Assembly: GCF_003201675.2 (NCBI RefSeq)
Contig: NZ_CP029287.2
Span: 1,972,001-2,036,000, forward strand
DNA: 64,000 bases
Reading direction: 5' to 3'
DNA from: Metallosphaera hakonensis JCM 8857 = DSM 7519
GTDB taxonomy: Archaea > Thermoproteota > Thermoprotei_A > Sulfolobales > Sulfolobaceae
The notes under the pieces were generated by a model. That model did not search any database. It saw nothing but the letters and a program-made list of their open reading frames with translations, and had not been told where the DNA came from. Each line of letters starts with the position of its first letter. Positions within the stretch are counted from its first letter, which is position 1. The translations under genes and the position numbers were made by a program. Below, in pieces: positions 49,497 through 59,683 of the stretch.

Positions 49497-49883
49497 ATGT
49501 CTAAACAGGTAGAGTTCCAATCCCCTGAAGATAAAATAATAGGGAAACATGTTTTCGGGAACCTATACGACATCAACCCAGAAGACTTAAATAATGAACA
49601 ACTTCTCAAGGAGCTAGTTTTAAATGCAGTTAAGATTGCAAATATGAACCTGGTCGAGGCTAAGTCCTGGAGCTTCGGAGGAAAAAAGGGCGGAGTCTCG
49701 GTCATTGCACTCATAGAGGAGAGCCATATAGCACTTCATACTTGGAATGAGTACAACTACGCCACCCTAGACGTTTACACGTGCGGAGAAGACAGCGATC
49801 CACAAGCAGCCTTCAAGTTCATTGTAGAGGCCCTTAAGCCTAGGAGATACCAAGTCTTCTTCGCAGATAGAAGCTCCAGTTAA
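49497..49883 (+). CDS. Pyruvoyl-dependent decarboxylase proenzyme (arginine or AdoMet decarboxylase)
   Basis: Belongs to the S-adenosylmethionine decarboxylase-like family, which cleaves itself before a serine to create a pyruvoyl group. The processing site is the ESHIALHTW motif (serine near residue 81), followed by [10 protein letters not shown] with the conserved Cys. 128 residues. Crenarchaea have two paralogues, true AdoMetDC and an arginine decarboxylase derived from it; the extended N-terminus with [12 protein letters not shown] favours the arginine enzyme, but this is not certain. Either way it serves polyamine synthesis. Confidence 0.85.
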   Translation: MSKQVEFQSPEDKIIGKHVFGNLYDINPEDLNNEQLLKELVLNAVKIANMNLVEAKSWSFGGKKGGVSVIALIEESHIALHTWNEYNYATLDVYTCGEDSDPQAAFKFIVEALKPRRYQVFFADRSSS

Positions 49884-49930
49884 TTCTTTTTCGACTCCCG
49901 TCTATAGGGGTATAGACAATTACCGAAAAC

Positions 49931-49940
49931 CTTTATAATA
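49931..49940 (+). promoter_or_regulatory. TATA box of the mevalonate cluster
   Basis: CTTTATAATA centred about 25 nt before the HMG-CoA synthase ATG, implying a leaderless transcript for the four-gene cluster. Confidence 0.6.
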
Positions 49941-49959
49941 ATAACAGATACACCTTCCC

Positions 49960-51006
49960 ATGCGCTCAGGGATTATTGGATGGGGATCCTACGTCCCCAA
50001 GTATAGGATTAGGGTCAGCGAGATTGCTTCGGTTTGGGGAAAAGAGGATGGAGTGGTTAAAGCATTAGGTCTCACTGAGAAGTCTGTTCCCGCAGCAGAC
50101 GAGGACTCAACCACAATGGCTATTGAGGCCTCCAAGGATGCCCTTGCTAGAGCAATGATTGATCCAAAGGAGGTTGAGATGGCCCTATTCGGCTCTGAGT
50201 CCAAGGTTTATGCCGTTAAGTCAACGTCAGCAATTCTTATTGATGCTTTGGGGCTTTCTAAGTTCTCCCTCACCGCCGACCTAGAGTTTGCCTGTCGTGC
50301 AGCTTCGGCCGGTCTCAGAATGGCGTTCTCGATGGTCGAGAGTGGGCAAGTGTCTTACTCTCTAGTTGTCGGGTCAGACACTGCCCAATCCAATCCTGGA
50401 GACGTTTTGGAGCTCAGCTCGGCCGCAGCCGCAGTAGCCTTTGTTGTTGGAAACTCGGATCAAGCTGCCGCAGTTGTTGAGGCTAGCACGTCCTACGTTA
50501 CCGATACTCCCGACTTCTGGAGGAGAGATGGTATGCCCTACCCCTTGCACGGGGAAGCGTTTACAGGCGAACCCGCTTATTTCGCCCATATCTATGAAGC
50601 TGTGACCAGACTCCTCCACGATACTGGGCTCAAAGTATCGGACTTCGATTATTTCGTGTTTCACCAACCCAACGGCAAGTTTCCTTTCCAAATTGCGAAG
50701 AAACTTGGAGTTTCCACGGAAAAGGTAAAGCAGGGGATGGTATCTACCCTGATTGGTAATCCCTACAACGCCTCTGCTCTCCTGGGATTCGCCAAGGTCT
50801 TAGATGTAGCCAAGCCCGGGGAGAGGATTCTTGTAGCCCCCTTTGGTAGCGGGGCTGGAAGCGATGCGTACAGCTTCATAGTCACGGACAAGATACTCGA
50901 AAGACAGAAGTTGGCCCACACCACAGATTACTACATTTCAAGGAAGAAAATTGTAAACTATGCGTCATATGCCAAAACCACTCATAAGTTCAAGGTCTAT
51001 GATTAG
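49960..51006 (+). CDS. Hydroxymethylglutaryl-CoA synthase
   Basis: Condenses acetoacetyl-CoA with acetyl-CoA to HMG-CoA for isoprenoid lipids. The catalytic cysteine is in LEFACRAAS, the histidine in FHQPNGKFP, and the [12 protein letters not shown]-terminal loop is typical of archaeal HMGCS. 348 residues. It is leaderless and begins the HMGCS-thiolase-DUF35-HMGR cluster, with the thiolase starting 8 nt later. Confidence 0.95.
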   Translation: MRSGIIGWGSYVPKYRIRVSEIASVWGKEDGVVKALGLTEKSVPAADEDSTTMAIEASKDALARAMIDPKEVEMALFGSESKVYAVKSTSAILIDALGLSKFSLTADLEFACRAASAGLRMAFSMVESGQVSYSLVVGSDTAQSNPGDVLELSSAAAAVAFVVGNSDQAAAVVEASTSYVTDTPDFWRRDGMPYPLHGEAFTGEPAYFAHIYEAVTRLLHDTGLKVSDFDYFVFHQPNGKFPFQIAKKLGVSTEKVKQGMVSTLIGNPYNASALLGFAKVLDVAKPGERILVAPFGSGAGSDAYSFIVTDKILERQKLAHTTDYYISRKKIVNYASYAKTTHKFKVYD

Positions 51007-51014
51007 GTGAGACA

Positions 51015-52097
51015 ATGGAAGTTTTTGTGTCAGGAGCCTCCCTACTCAAGGTGGACAAGTATTATGAAAATGGCCTGTTGGACCTTGCTGTAGCTTCTGT
51101 ATCTCAGCTCGAGGCCCAACTTAGTGAACAGAAACCAGACGTGATAATATTAGCCAACGGTTACGGTGAGGTTACAGAGGAACAGACTCAACTCGCGGGA
51201 AAACTATCTAATGCCCTTGGCCTTAAGGTTCCAGCAATTAGAGTTGAGAATGCTGATGCTAGTGGAGGATCTGCAGTCTTTTCTGCCTATTCACTAGTTA
51301 AGTCTGGGATCGCTAAGTCTGCACTAGTAGTAGGGGCTGAGAAGCTTGGCGACTTCCCATCGTCCCATTTAAACGATGTTATAGCGCAGAACCTTGATGA
51401 GGAGTTCTCCTATAGGGCAGGCGTAGTTCCTCAAGCCTATGCGGCGATACAGATGAAACTTTACATGAAGAAGTACAACCTACCAAGGGAATACTTCGCT
51501 GAATGGCCATATCAAATGCATAAAAACGCGGCTGAGAACCCAAACGCCCTTCTAAAATTTCCTGTTGAGAGGGACACAATTCTGTCCTCTCAAGTTGTTT
51601 CTGATCCGCTCAGGCTTTTTGACACCTCAGCTAGAGCTGATGGAGCCTCAGCTATCCTAATTACTAACGAGGAGGTAGCTAGGAAAACCTGCGAGACTCC
51701 GGTAAAGATTGAGGGAGTTCATTTCTCCAATGCAGGGGTTAATCTGAGGGAACTTCTCTCAGTGAGGGAAGCAGTATTGCCCTGGAGGGAGTTCAGGCCT
51801 GACTTCTATGAAATTCACGACTCCTATAGCATCACCGCTGCAATGATCCTAGACGAGCTAGGACAGGAGAGAGGTAAGTCTCTTTACTCTCTTGACCAAC
51901 TTCAGGTTAATTTCTCTGGAGGACTCAAGGCAAGGGGGTATCCAGGGGGTGCAACCGGGGTGTATCAGGTAGCTGAAGGATTCCTCCAGATTACTGGGAC
52001 TTTCAAAGGTAAGAGAGTTAAGGATCCCAGAAGGGGTCTGGTGATCTCCATGGATGATCTAGGATCAACAGCGATTTCAATCGCCCTATCGAGGTGA
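51015..52097 (+). CDS. Archaeal acetyl-CoA C-acetyltransferase (thiolase)
   Basis: Thiolase-fold enzyme making acetoacetyl-CoA. It has the ENADASGGSAVFSAY region at the nucleophile position (family members vary here), the EIHDSYSITAA histidine segment, and GGLKARGYPGGATGVYQ, the CoA/His loop. 360 residues, the short archaeal type. Its position between HMGCS and DUF35 matches the known archaeal thiolase/DUF35/HMGCS channelling complex. The usual nucleophilic Cys position is not obvious and deserves alignment. Confidence 0.88.
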   Translation: MEVFVSGASLLKVDKYYENGLLDLAVASVSQLEAQLSEQKPDVIILANGYGEVTEEQTQLAGKLSNALGLKVPAIRVENADASGGSAVFSAYSLVKSGIAKSALVVGAEKLGDFPSSHLNDVIAQNLDEEFSYRAGVVPQAYAAIQMKLYMKKYNLPREYFAEWPYQMHKNAAENPNALLKFPVERDTILSSQVVSDPLRLFDTSARADGASAILITNEEVARKTCETPVKIEGVHFSNAGVNLRELLSVREAVLPWREFRPDFYEIHDSYSITAAMILDELGQERGKSLYSLDQLQVNFSGGLKARGYPGGATGVYQVAEGFLQITGTFKGKRVKDPRRGLVISMDDLGSTAISIALSR

Positions 52098-52101
52098 GTT
52101 T

Positions 52102-52509
52102 ATGAGGATTCTCCCACCCAAAATTTGGAGAAATAAAGACACGCATTACTCCCTATTAGCTTCAATTTGCCAGAGATGCGGACATATAAGCTTCCCAGCT
52201 AGGGCAGTATGCAGTAACTGTGGCTCCTTTAGGGTCAGGACAACTAAACTCTCTGGAAAGGGCGTTCTACTCTCTTACACGATTTCCCATCAAGTGAGGA
52301 CCGGACATGAGAAGAATACCCCCACCTACTACGGTCTAGTTAGATTGGACGAAGGAGTAGAAATAGTGGCTCCTCTTGTGGACATCGACGAACCGCCTAG
52401 GGAGGGGGCTAGAGTCGAGGCTACGATAAGGAGACTGAGAGTGGACTCGAGTAATGGGCTTATAGAGTACGGCACCAAGTTTAGGTTGGTAGATGATGGA
52501 CAAGATTGA
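52102..52509 (+). CDS. DUF35 zinc-ribbon OB-fold protein
   Basis: 135 residues: a [20 protein letters not shown] zinc ribbon (four Cys) followed by an OB-fold. Members scaffold the thiolase-HMGCS complex in archaea by placing the CoA pantetheine arms. It starts 4 nt after the thiolase and overlaps hmgA by 17 nt. The context makes that scaffold role very likely here. Confidence 0.9.
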   Translation: MRILPPKIWRNKDTHYSLLASICQRCGHISFPARAVCSNCGSFRVRTTKLSGKGVLLSYTISHQVRTGHEKNTPTYYGLVRLDEGVEIVAPLVDIDEPPREGARVEATIRRLRVDSSNGLIEYGTKFRLVDDGQD

Positions 52510-53728
52510 GGAGACTGTGGATAAGATTGTAAAGGGAGAGCTTGAACTTCACAAAGTTGACGAAGTCCTTGATGCCAATGCAGCCATGGTAGCAAGGAGG
52601 TTAGCCATCGAGAGAATGATAGGGAAGACATTCCCCTCAATAGGATCAACTATAATCGACTACCTCGACGTGAAGGGGAGAAATGCCGAGAACGTGATAG
52701 GAGCAGCTCAACTTCCTCTAGGAGTTGCAGGCCCAATCTCCGTGGATGGAGATTATGCCAAGGGGTCTTTTTTCATTCCCATGGCGACTACTGAGGGAGC
52801 ACTAATTGCGAGTGTTAACCGTGGAATGAAAGTATTGAGGTTATCTGGGTCTGTCAAGACAAAGATTCTTAGAGATGGAATGACTAGGGCCCCTGTGTTC
52901 ACCTTCGATAGCGCAGTTGAAGCTTTTAAGTTCACACAATGGGTTATTTCAAACATTGATAGGGTTAGAAGGATAACTGAGGGAACTTCATCTCACGCTA
53001 AATTAAAAGGAATCGAGCCACTGCAACTGGGGAATAATGTATGGTTAAGGTTCGAATTTGAGACCGGAGATGCCATGGGAATGAACATGGTTACCGTGGC
53101 AACAGAATCTGCATGTTCTTTCCTTGAGGAGGAATTTCCAGGAGCTAGATGCGTTGCTGTAAGCGGGAACGCGTGCAGTGACAAGAAGCAATCGTTTACC
53201 AATGAACTCTTAGGAAGGGGAAAAAGCGTGATCGCGGAGGCGATAATTCCTTCCCAGATCCTGGAGAAACAGCTCAGGACCACTGCCGATAAGATTGAGG
53301 AGGTTAACCTGAGAAAGAATTGGCTTGGCGGGGCCAGGGCAGGAACCATTTTCCAGTTTAACGCCCACTTCGCTAACGTTATTGCTGCGATTTTCATTGC
53401 CACTGGACAGGATGTTGCCCAAGTGGTTGAGAGTAGTACAGGTTATACCTGGGTTGAGAACAGGAAAGGGAACCTTTATATCTCTGTGACTCTTCCCTCC
53501 CTTGAGGTAGGAACAGTGGGAGGAGGGACTAGGCTTCCTACCCAAAGGGAAGCTCTCTCCATGATGGGAGTTGATGGAGGAGGTAATCCGCCTGGCAGCA
53601 ACGCCAGAAAATTCGCCGAAATTATATCGGCTGCTGTCTTGGCAGGCGAGTTAAACCTGCTCTCAGCTCTCTCAACTAGGGAATTGGGTAAGGCTCACCT
53701 AAGACTTGGAAGGGGCATGAAGACTTAA
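52493..53728 (+). CDS. hmgA: HMG-CoA reductase
   Basis: Reduces HMG-CoA to mevalonate with NADPH (class I type). Landmarks: [25 protein letters not shown] (catalytic Glu), [19 protein letters not shown] (Lys), [11 protein letters not shown] (Asp), and [11 protein letters not shown]. Starts at ATG 52493 or 52496 within the DUF35 end. 411 residues. It completes the early mevalonate cluster. Confidence 0.96.
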   Translation: MMDKIEETVDKIVKGELELHKVDEVLDANAAMVARRLAIERMIGKTFPSIGSTIIDYLDVKGRNAENVIGAAQLPLGVAGPISVDGDYAKGSFFIPMATTEGALIASVNRGMKVLRLSGSVKTKILRDGMTRAPVFTFDSAVEAFKFTQWVISNIDRVRRITEGTSSHAKLKGIEPLQLGNNVWLRFEFETGDAMGMNMVTVATESACSFLEEEFPGARCVAVSGNACSDKKQSFTNELLGRGKSVIAEAIIPSQILEKQLRTTADKIEEVNLRKNWLGGARAGTIFQFNAHFANVIAAIFIATGQDVAQVVESSTGYTWVENRKGNLYISVTLPSLEVGTVGGGTRLPTQREALSMMGVDGGGNPPGSNARKFAEIISAAVLAGELNLLSALSTRELGKAHLRLGRGMKT

Positions 53729-53752
53729 TTTTCAGAACCAAACTATTTACCT

Positions 53753-55048
53753 ATGGATGTTCAAAAAGATTTACAAAAGATAATCGAGCTAACTAGGAGT
53801 CAGAACAAGTGGAGGAGAACTGAGACTATAAATCTCATCGCCTCCGAAAACGTAATGAGTCCCTTAGCTGAGGCTCTCTATATGAGTGATTTCATGTCTA
53901 GGTATGCTGAAGGGAAGCCATTCAAGAGGTTCTATCAGGGCACCAAGTATGTGGATGAAGTTGAAACTCTAGCCATGGACCTCATGAACCAAGTAACAGG
54001 GAGTAAACATTGTGATTTACGTCCCACTAGTGGAACACTAGCTAATGCCGCGGTATTTAGGGTTCTAGCAGAGCCGGGAGATAAGGCGCTAATTGCTCCA
54101 GTTCAGGCCGGAGCCCACGTGAGCCACACTAAGTTTGGAACCCTGGGAGCTCTAGGAATAGAGCATATTGAGATGCCTTATGACGCAGAGAATATGAATG
54201 TTGATGAAGACAAGGCCGTGAAAATGATAGAGGAAATAAAGCCTAAGTTCGTGGTTCTAGGAGGTAGTCTTTATCTCTTCCCTCATCCAACTAAGGAGTT
54301 GGCACCTCACGTCCATGCCGTGAATTCTCGGTTGGTATATGATGCAGCTCACGTTTATGGATTAATGGTTGGGAAGGTATGGAGTAATCCTCTCAACGAT
54401 GGAGCTGACTTCCTTAACGTTTCCACTCATAAGACCTTCCCTGGTCCCCAAGGCGGGGCCATATTTTCCAATGAGGAGGACGAATTCAAGAAAGTCTCTA
54501 GGACGATCTTCCCCTGGTTCGTAAGTAATCATCATCTACATAGATTGCCATCTACAGCAGTCACTGCTCTCGAGATGAAGGTCTACGGAGAAGAATATGC
54601 CAATCAGATAGTTAAGAATTCAAAGAAGTTAGCTGAAGCCCTTGCTTCCTATGGATTCAAGGTAATTGGAGAGCACTTGGGATATACTAAGAGTCATCAG
54701 GTCGCGGTAGACGTCAAGAACTTAGGTGGAGGTGGACAAGTTGCCAAAACCTTGGAGAGTGCTAACATAATTGTCAATAAGAACCTGCTTCCCCATGATC
54801 CGCCAGAGGCAGTGAATGACCCAAGCGGAATAAGGATTGGAGTCCAGGAGATGACTAGATTCGGAATGAAAGAGGGAGAAATGGAAGATATAGCAGGTCT
54901 GATGAAGGAGATCCTCATTGATAGGAAGGACATAAACGAAATGAGAAAGAAGGTGATTGAGATGAGATCGAGATATCTAGAAGTAAAGTATGCTCTCTCC
55001 TACGACCTCTCCAACTATAACTCAAAGATGATCCCCATGATATTATAA
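53753..55048 (+). CDS. glyA: Serine hydroxymethyltransferase
   Basis: Interconverts serine and glycine with transfer of C1 to a pterin carrier. The N-terminal LIASENVMS, the [10 protein letters not shown] region and the PLP lysine in [13 protein letters not shown] are clear. 431 residues. Archaeal Sulfolobales enzymes use a sulfopterin carrier, which the beta-RFAP synthase gene at 59684 helps to make. It follows hmgA by 24 nt and could be cotranscribed. Confidence 0.95.
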   Translation: MDVQKDLQKIIELTRSQNKWRRTETINLIASENVMSPLAEALYMSDFMSRYAEGKPFKRFYQGTKYVDEVETLAMDLMNQVTGSKHCDLRPTSGTLANAAVFRVLAEPGDKALIAPVQAGAHVSHTKFGTLGALGIEHIEMPYDAENMNVDEDKAVKMIEEIKPKFVVLGGSLYLFPHPTKELAPHVHAVNSRLVYDAAHVYGLMVGKVWSNPLNDGADFLNVSTHKTFPGPQGGAIFSNEEDEFKKVSRTIFPWFVSNHHLHRLPSTAVTALEMKVYGEEYANQIVKNSKKLAEALASYGFKVIGEHLGYTKSHQVAVDVKNLGGGGQVAKTLESANIIVNKNLLPHDPPEAVNDPSGIRIGVQEMTRFGMKEGEMEDIAGLMKEILIDRKDINEMRKKVIEMRSRYLEVKYALSYDLSNYNSKMIPMIL

Positions 55049-55075
55049 AGCAAAAATCACCTTTATCTTTGTTTT

Positions 55076-55483
55076 TCATCTAACAACTATCACGGTCACT
55101 GGGGCATTCACCACAACTGAGAGAGCATTTGAGCCTGTATTCAAATCACTGTTTGTGGTGTTTCCACGAGCGCCCATGATCACGGCATCGAAAACTCCCT
55201 CTGACAAGGCCTTAATTATCTCATTGGAGGTACTGCTGTCCTTAGGGACGTCTGATATCCTGAATTCATAATCTATTCTATCTTCAACTTTCTCCCTTAC
55301 AAGTTTCCCTATGGTCTCCTTATCACCGCATCTATCACATGCGTAGAAGACAGTTACCCTAGAACCGTATCTGAGGCTAAAATCTATGGCTAACTCTAAG
55401 GCTCTCATACTGCTCTCAGATCCGTCCACAGGTACCAGGATTCTTCTGAACCACATACTTACTGTGTAAGTTGGAGATCCCAT
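55076..55483 (-). CDS. Universal stress protein (UspA family)
   Basis: 135-residue UspA-type protein: RILVPVDGSESSMRAL at the N-terminus and the nucleotide-binding GARGNTTNSDLNTGSNALSVV end, which has the G-2X-G-9X-G(S/T) pattern in modified form. It includes a CDRCGDKE insertion with two Cys. It is the last gene of pgk-gap-usp, 3 nt after gap. Confidence 0.85.
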   Translation of the reverse strand: MGSPTYTVSMWFRRILVPVDGSESSMRALELAIDFSLRYGSRVTVFYACDRCGDKETIGKLVREKVEDRIDYEFRISDVPKDSSTSNEIIKALSEGVFDAVIMGARGNTTNSDLNTGSNALSVVVNAPVTVIVVR

Positions 55484-55486
55484 CTC

Positions 55487-56509
55487 TCACACCAAGTATC
55501 CGGTTCTAATTCCCATGGAGGTGTTGGTTATCTCCATGGACTTCCTCCCATCGCTGAATCCAGAGACTGCCCTAATAGCGTCAATGTTTTCTGGAACGAC
55601 AATGGATTCTTGATGCACAGCGTACATCAAGAACACTTCGTTCCCCTTAACTGAGATGGAGTCCTCAAATATTATCAGCTCGTATAGATCGTTCCTGTTC
55701 CTTCCCATGTCTCTAGCTACCTCTACTATTTCTGCAGTTGAGCCAACCTTTGACTTACTTGAAGCCAGCAATATCCTTGGAGTTGATTTCATTACTGAGA
55801 GCACGTCCTCTCTTGTGACCGAAGTCGAGACGGTTATGTCTAACATGTGAACATGCATCAGCGTTGTTGGAGCTATGACTGCCATAGTTACAATGTCCAA
55901 GTCTTTTAATACTGTATTAACATCCTTGGCATGATGACTTGGAATTGAGGCCGGATCTGGGATGAGTGAATTAATTGGTCCTTTCTTCACTTCCTTAGGA
56001 TCTGCAGCCCTCCTCACAATAGTCCCTCTAACCTTAGTGATTTTACTCATTTTATTCAAGGTACAGAGGGTCCTAAGCAACCCAGTAGTATTGCAAGAGA
56101 CTACCCTGACGAACTTCTTGTCAACTGCCTCATCGTAGTTGCATAGGGCAGAGAAGGACACATCGGCCACGTTAGCCTTCTCACCACCCTGAAAGAGAGC
56201 TCTTTTCCCCATGGAAGAGTAGATCTGTTTATATTGCGCTCCTACTCCGTTTGGAGTAGCGTCTACCACCACGTCAGCCTCCCTGATCATGTCCTCCAGA
56301 ACACCCTTGACCTTTATTCCGGCCTCTTCGAATTCCTTGGCCGACTCCTTAGTAACGTAAAGGCTCATTCCCATTTTCTGAGCTTGATAGGCCTCGTAGT
56401 TAGGAGATGTTTTGGATACACCTATTAAGCTCATGTCTGGCTGGGCAAGGATTGCACTGGCAACTCTCTTCCCAATGGTCCCATAACCGTTAACCGCCAC
56501 CTTAATCAT
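55487..56509 (-). CDS. gap: Glyceraldehyde-3-phosphate dehydrogenase, archaeal type II
   Basis: Phosphorylating GAPDH used mostly in gluconeogenesis in archaea. NAD(P)-binding GYGTIGKRV, catalytic cysteine in VSCNTTGL (about residue 140), VRRAADPKE and the MHVHMLD histidine region are archaeal-specific. 340 residues. The ATG overlaps the pgk stop by 4 nt. Confidence 0.95.
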   Translation of the reverse strand: MIKVAVNGYGTIGKRVASAILAQPDMSLIGVSKTSPNYEAYQAQKMGMSLYVTKESAKEFEEAGIKVKGVLEDMIREADVVVDATPNGVGAQYKQIYSSMGKRALFQGGEKANVADVSFSALCNYDEAVDKKFVRVVSCNTTGLLRTLCTLNKMSKITKVRGTIVRRAADPKEVKKGPINSLIPDPASIPSHHAKDVNTVLKDLDIVTMAVIAPTTLMHVHMLDITVSTSVTREDVLSVMKSTPRILLASSKSKVGSTAEIVEVARDMGRNRNDLYELIIFEDSISVKGNEVFLMYAVHQESIVVPENIDAIRAVSGFSDGRKSMEITNTSMGIRTGYLV

Positions 56510-57729
56510 TTCTTTATCACCTCTCTGGCCGATATATCAAGGGCCTCGAGAGCAGGTAACTTCTCTCCGGCAAGGAATAAAAGCAGTGCCCCCCCACCGG
56601 TCGAAACGTGAACCTTCGAGCTGTCAATTGGGCCAGAACCTCCCAGCAAGCTTATCATATGACCTCCACCAACGATCAAGTAACCTGGACTCTCCAATGA
56701 GTTCTTCAAGAGAGTTCTACTAGATTCTCTGAACCTCTCGTCTTCTATTACTCCCATCGGTCCTCTCATCACAATTATTTTTGCGTCCCTTATGAAAGAC
56801 GAGTATATCCCAACAGTAGTAGAGCCTACGTCCTTGATTACTCCATCAATTTTGTTCGCAGGTTCCTCAACCACTTGTCCACTCTTTTCTACCTTGAAGT
56901 CCACAGGTATCTCCACTGGGGCTCCAGATAACAACAGTTTTCTAGCCCTAGGTACCAAGCTCAGAACTCCAACTCTTTCAAGAACCTGAAGGTTTTCCTT
57001 CCCTAAATCTAGCCCCTTCGCTACTGCAAATAGCTCGGCTATTAATCCTCCAGTGAGTATCCTATCAGCTAACCTCCTCTTCACTAGGTTCTCAATTATC
57101 CTGAGACTGTCTAGTACTTTACCACCACCCATGATAAAGACCTTGGGAGATTCCTCACCATTGAATACCTTAGCTAACGCAGATACTTCCCTCTCCATGA
57201 CCCTCCCGGCACTAGACCTAAGTACTAAGGGAAAGCCCACCAAACTAGCTTGGCTTCTGTGAGCAGTCGCGAATGCATCATTTACATAGCCTTGAAAGAG
57301 TGGTTGGAGTCTCTTTACCAAGAAGCTCTTGGAGTGCTGAAACGGAGATGCCTCGATTAATTCCTCGGATACGAACCTAACATTGTCCAGGAGGAGCACT
57401 GATCCCAATTTCATGTTCCTTATTCTTTCCCTAGCATAAGGTCCCATCACGTCACCGACAAACTCTACCTCCATATCCAAGTATTTTTGAAGAAGCTTGG
57501 AGTGTTCCTCTAGGTCAGTAAAGTCGTTGTCCCCAGGTCTTCCTTGATGAGAAACTAAAACTACTCCATTGCCTTGATTAGCCAACTCCTTAATTGTCTC
57601 CACATGGGCCCTTATCCTAGAGTCGTCGAGGAGTTTCCCAGTCTTAGCGTCAACGGGAGAGTTTATATCTATTCTGACTAACACCTTGCTGTTTGTAAAA
57701 TTAAGGTCATCCAGAGTCGGAATATTCAT
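56506..57729 (-). CDS. pgk: Phosphoglycerate kinase
   Basis: Interconverts 1,3-bisphosphoglycerate and 3-phosphoglycerate. Starts [10 protein letters not shown] then [10 protein letters not shown]; it has the [27 protein letters not shown] (substrate-binding His/Arg) and C-terminal [13 protein letters not shown] motifs. 407 residues. It leads the pgk-gap-usp operon; a TTAAAATTTTAA box about 55 nt upstream may be its promoter. Confidence 0.95.
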   Translation of the reverse strand: MNIPTLDDLNFTNSKVLVRIDINSPVDAKTGKLLDDSRIRAHVETIKELANQGNGVVLVSHQGRPGDNDFTDLEEHSKLLQKYLDMEVEFVGDVMGPYARERIRNMKLGSVLLLDNVRFVSEELIEASPFQHSKSFLVKRLQPLFQGYVNDAFATAHRSQASLVGFPLVLRSSAGRVMEREVSALAKVFNGEESPKVFIMGGGKVLDSLRIIENLVKRRLADRILTGGLIAELFAVAKGLDLGKENLQVLERVGVLSLVPRARKLLLSGAPVEIPVDFKVEKSGQVVEEPANKIDGVIKDVGSTTVGIYSSFIRDAKIIVMRGPMGVIEDERFRESSRTLLKNSLESPGYLIVGGGHMISLLGGSGPIDSSKVHVSTGGGALLLFLAGEKLPALEALDISAREVIKK

Positions 57730-57788
57730 GTCATTTACTTTAATCAGAATCGATCCCCGTGAACATTTTCAACCAGGGGATTAAAATT

Positions 57789-58529
57789 TTAACACGAGGG
57801 GTAAATGGAAAGGAAGTTATCCCAAAGCAAGGGAATTAGGAACTCCCTCCTAAGATTAAGGAGAACGATCTCTATCTCAGTGACCCTGGGGTTTGGAGTC
57901 CTAGTCTTAAACCTAAAACCCAACATATCATCAAGGAAATAGGAGAAAGACTGTCTTATCCTGAACTCGTCAACCTTGATCCTCTTACAGGAGAGAGTTA
58001 TTTTAGCGATCCTAGAGTCCATAAAATCGGTTTCCACTGAGCAGGATTCATCACTTGTCACTATGGAATTGAAGAGTCCTTCAACAGAGTAGGGAATCTG
58101 CGAACTTGAGATGCCCAATGGTGGAACAAGGAGTTTGACCTCAGAGTTGAAACTGTGCATTCTCTTTGCAATAAGATTGAAGTTAAAGAAGAGGAAGATA
58201 TCATTACAAAGTCTCACCTTTACCGTTCTAACCTCGCCCAAGCTTCCGATCTCGTCAAAGGTTTTCCTGAGAGAGTAGTGAAAGCTAGCCTCCGAAATGT
58301 TCTGCGACGTTTCAACCATGCCTTTTATGGAGAAGAGGCCTGGGATTACGTTATCCTTGAGGAATTGGAGAACGTAAATCTGATTTTTTCTAGATCCAGC
58401 CTTAGAGACGGACTTCGAGATTGCGCGAACAAGAGAGGAAAGCTCCTTATTTGATGTAATTATTGCCCATTCGCCAAATCTATCTCTTTCAAACCGTCGC
58501 TTATCTCTAGGCTTAAAGAACCAGGGCAT
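57789..58529 (-). CDS. Protein of unknown function
   Basis: 246 residues, no recognised domain. Alternating basic and hydrophobic segments with a mixed alpha/beta look; the N-terminus is strongly charged (FKPRDKRRFERDRFG). Three cysteines (about residues 108, 157 and 178), and a fourth as the final residue. It precedes pgk on the same strand with a 59-nt gap but has its own promoter space. The frame is long and codon use is normal, so it is probably real. Confidence 0.6.
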   Translation of the reverse strand: MPWFFKPRDKRRFERDRFGEWAIITSNKELSSLVRAISKSVSKAGSRKNQIYVLQFLKDNVIPGLFSIKGMVETSQNISEASFHYSLRKTFDEIGSLGEVRTVKVRLCNDIFLFFNFNLIAKRMHSFNSEVKLLVPPLGISSSQIPYSVEGLFNSIVTSDESCSVETDFMDSRIAKITLSCKRIKVDEFRIRQSFSYFLDDMLGFRFKTRTPNPRVTEIEIVLLNLRREFLIPLLWDNFLSIYPSC

Positions 58530-58820
58530 TCACGGTAATATGATATTCAGAATAATAAAAACTTTAAAACGTAGTCTTTACGCTTTGATTTAGGACTCTT
58601 GCGTCGGAAGTTGATTCTGTAAATGCTTTTAGAAGATGTTATGATGGAAACGACCCTGGTGATCTCAGTCATAACGGTACTTTTGGATGAGTAAAATCTT
58701 TCAAGATAAAAATGGGAACCGATTCCATAAAGCCCTCTCATAATGTTTCAAGAGACATGAACGTCAGAATCTTCAATTTAGTCAGCCAGGTTTATTTAAG
58801 AGAGAACAATACTTGAGTAG

Positions 58821-59063
58821 ATGGTTTATAACGTCATGAGCCACTGGATTCCCATCTCAAGCGAGCTTGTTGGGAACTTTACACTTCCGAATGGAACTAC
58901 AGGATTCACAGTCTACCCTTATTCCGAGGGACTATCATTTGAAGGAATAGTGATTTATCTCGTGACGTTTTTAGTTATGCTAACTGTAGAAGTGCTGTAT
59001 AGCTTTCCCTCTATCAGGTTTAGGTTTGCAATTCGTCTACTGAAGATACTAAAGAGAATATGA
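58821..59063 (+). CDS. Small membrane protein
   Basis: 80 residues with one clear membrane helix (about residues 45-65, GIVIYLVTFLVMLTVEVLY) followed by a basic tail (RFRFAIRLLKILKRI). The N-terminal half is polar and possibly external. A GTTTATTTAAG box lies 25 nt upstream of the ATG, strong support for a leaderless gene. No family is recognised. Confidence 0.6.
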   Translation: MVYNVMSHWIPISSELVGNFTLPNGTTGFTVYPYSEGLSFEGIVIYLVTFLVMLTVEVLYSFPSIRFRFAIRLLKILKRI

Positions 59064-59683
59064 ATACCTTCTCTTACCTCATATAAGAAGAGATACCTAT
59101 CCATAACCTCTTTGTACGCTTCTTTCTTGATATGTTTTGATTGTAATTGTTTGAACTCAACTGGGTTAGTTGGGATTAAGGTCCGAACTCCTTACCTATT
59201 TAGTATCATGAAATCTACTGTAATTTTAAGCTACTTAGGATCTTATATTCATGAACCTGATCGCAAAGATAAATCAGACGGTAGGAATTCATCATGACAA
59301 CTTTCTATGACTCAGCTTCTGAGCCCTTATTTATTCAGTTTTTCCCAGCCGAGGGGCGTTATTCTCCTAAGTTGATAGCCTAGGTATGGCCTTGAATCAT
59401 TCTTAACATAGATACTGTGTTGCAGTATTTGGTTATTGGGATTCTACATTCATTGAAGTGATTTCGTGAAACTAGGTCTAGTTGATTTTAGTTAGCCTTG
59501 AGGATAGTTCCCCGAACATTCATCTAGACTTCGATCAAGACATGTTATGCAACGAGTGGAGGTCTCAGAATAGGCATGTAAAGCACGGCTTTTTCCTGGT
59601 CAAGATATACGGTCGAATCCAGTATCTCTCAAAGTGAATTAGGTTAGGTTTAAGATAGGTATGACGCGTCTAACATATTAGGA
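59064..59683. other. Gene-free region
   Basis: 620 nt with only short chance frames. A minus-strand C box ATGATGA followed 11 nt later by CTGA (59274-59295) lacks the other two sRNA boxes. A small hairpin CTCAG-CTT-CTGAG lies near 59312. Confidence 0.5.

Noticed and set aside
58547-58741. 64-codon minus-strand frame
   Set aside because: Ser/Lys-rich low-complexity translation, no promoter at the right distance, no family.
59274-59295. Minus-strand C box ATGATGA with CTGA 11 nt later
   Set aside because: No C' or second D box follows, so it is not a complete guide RNA.
59112-59297. 61-codon plus-strand frame
   Set aside because: No promoter spacing and no protein-like pattern; lies in an AT-rich gap.
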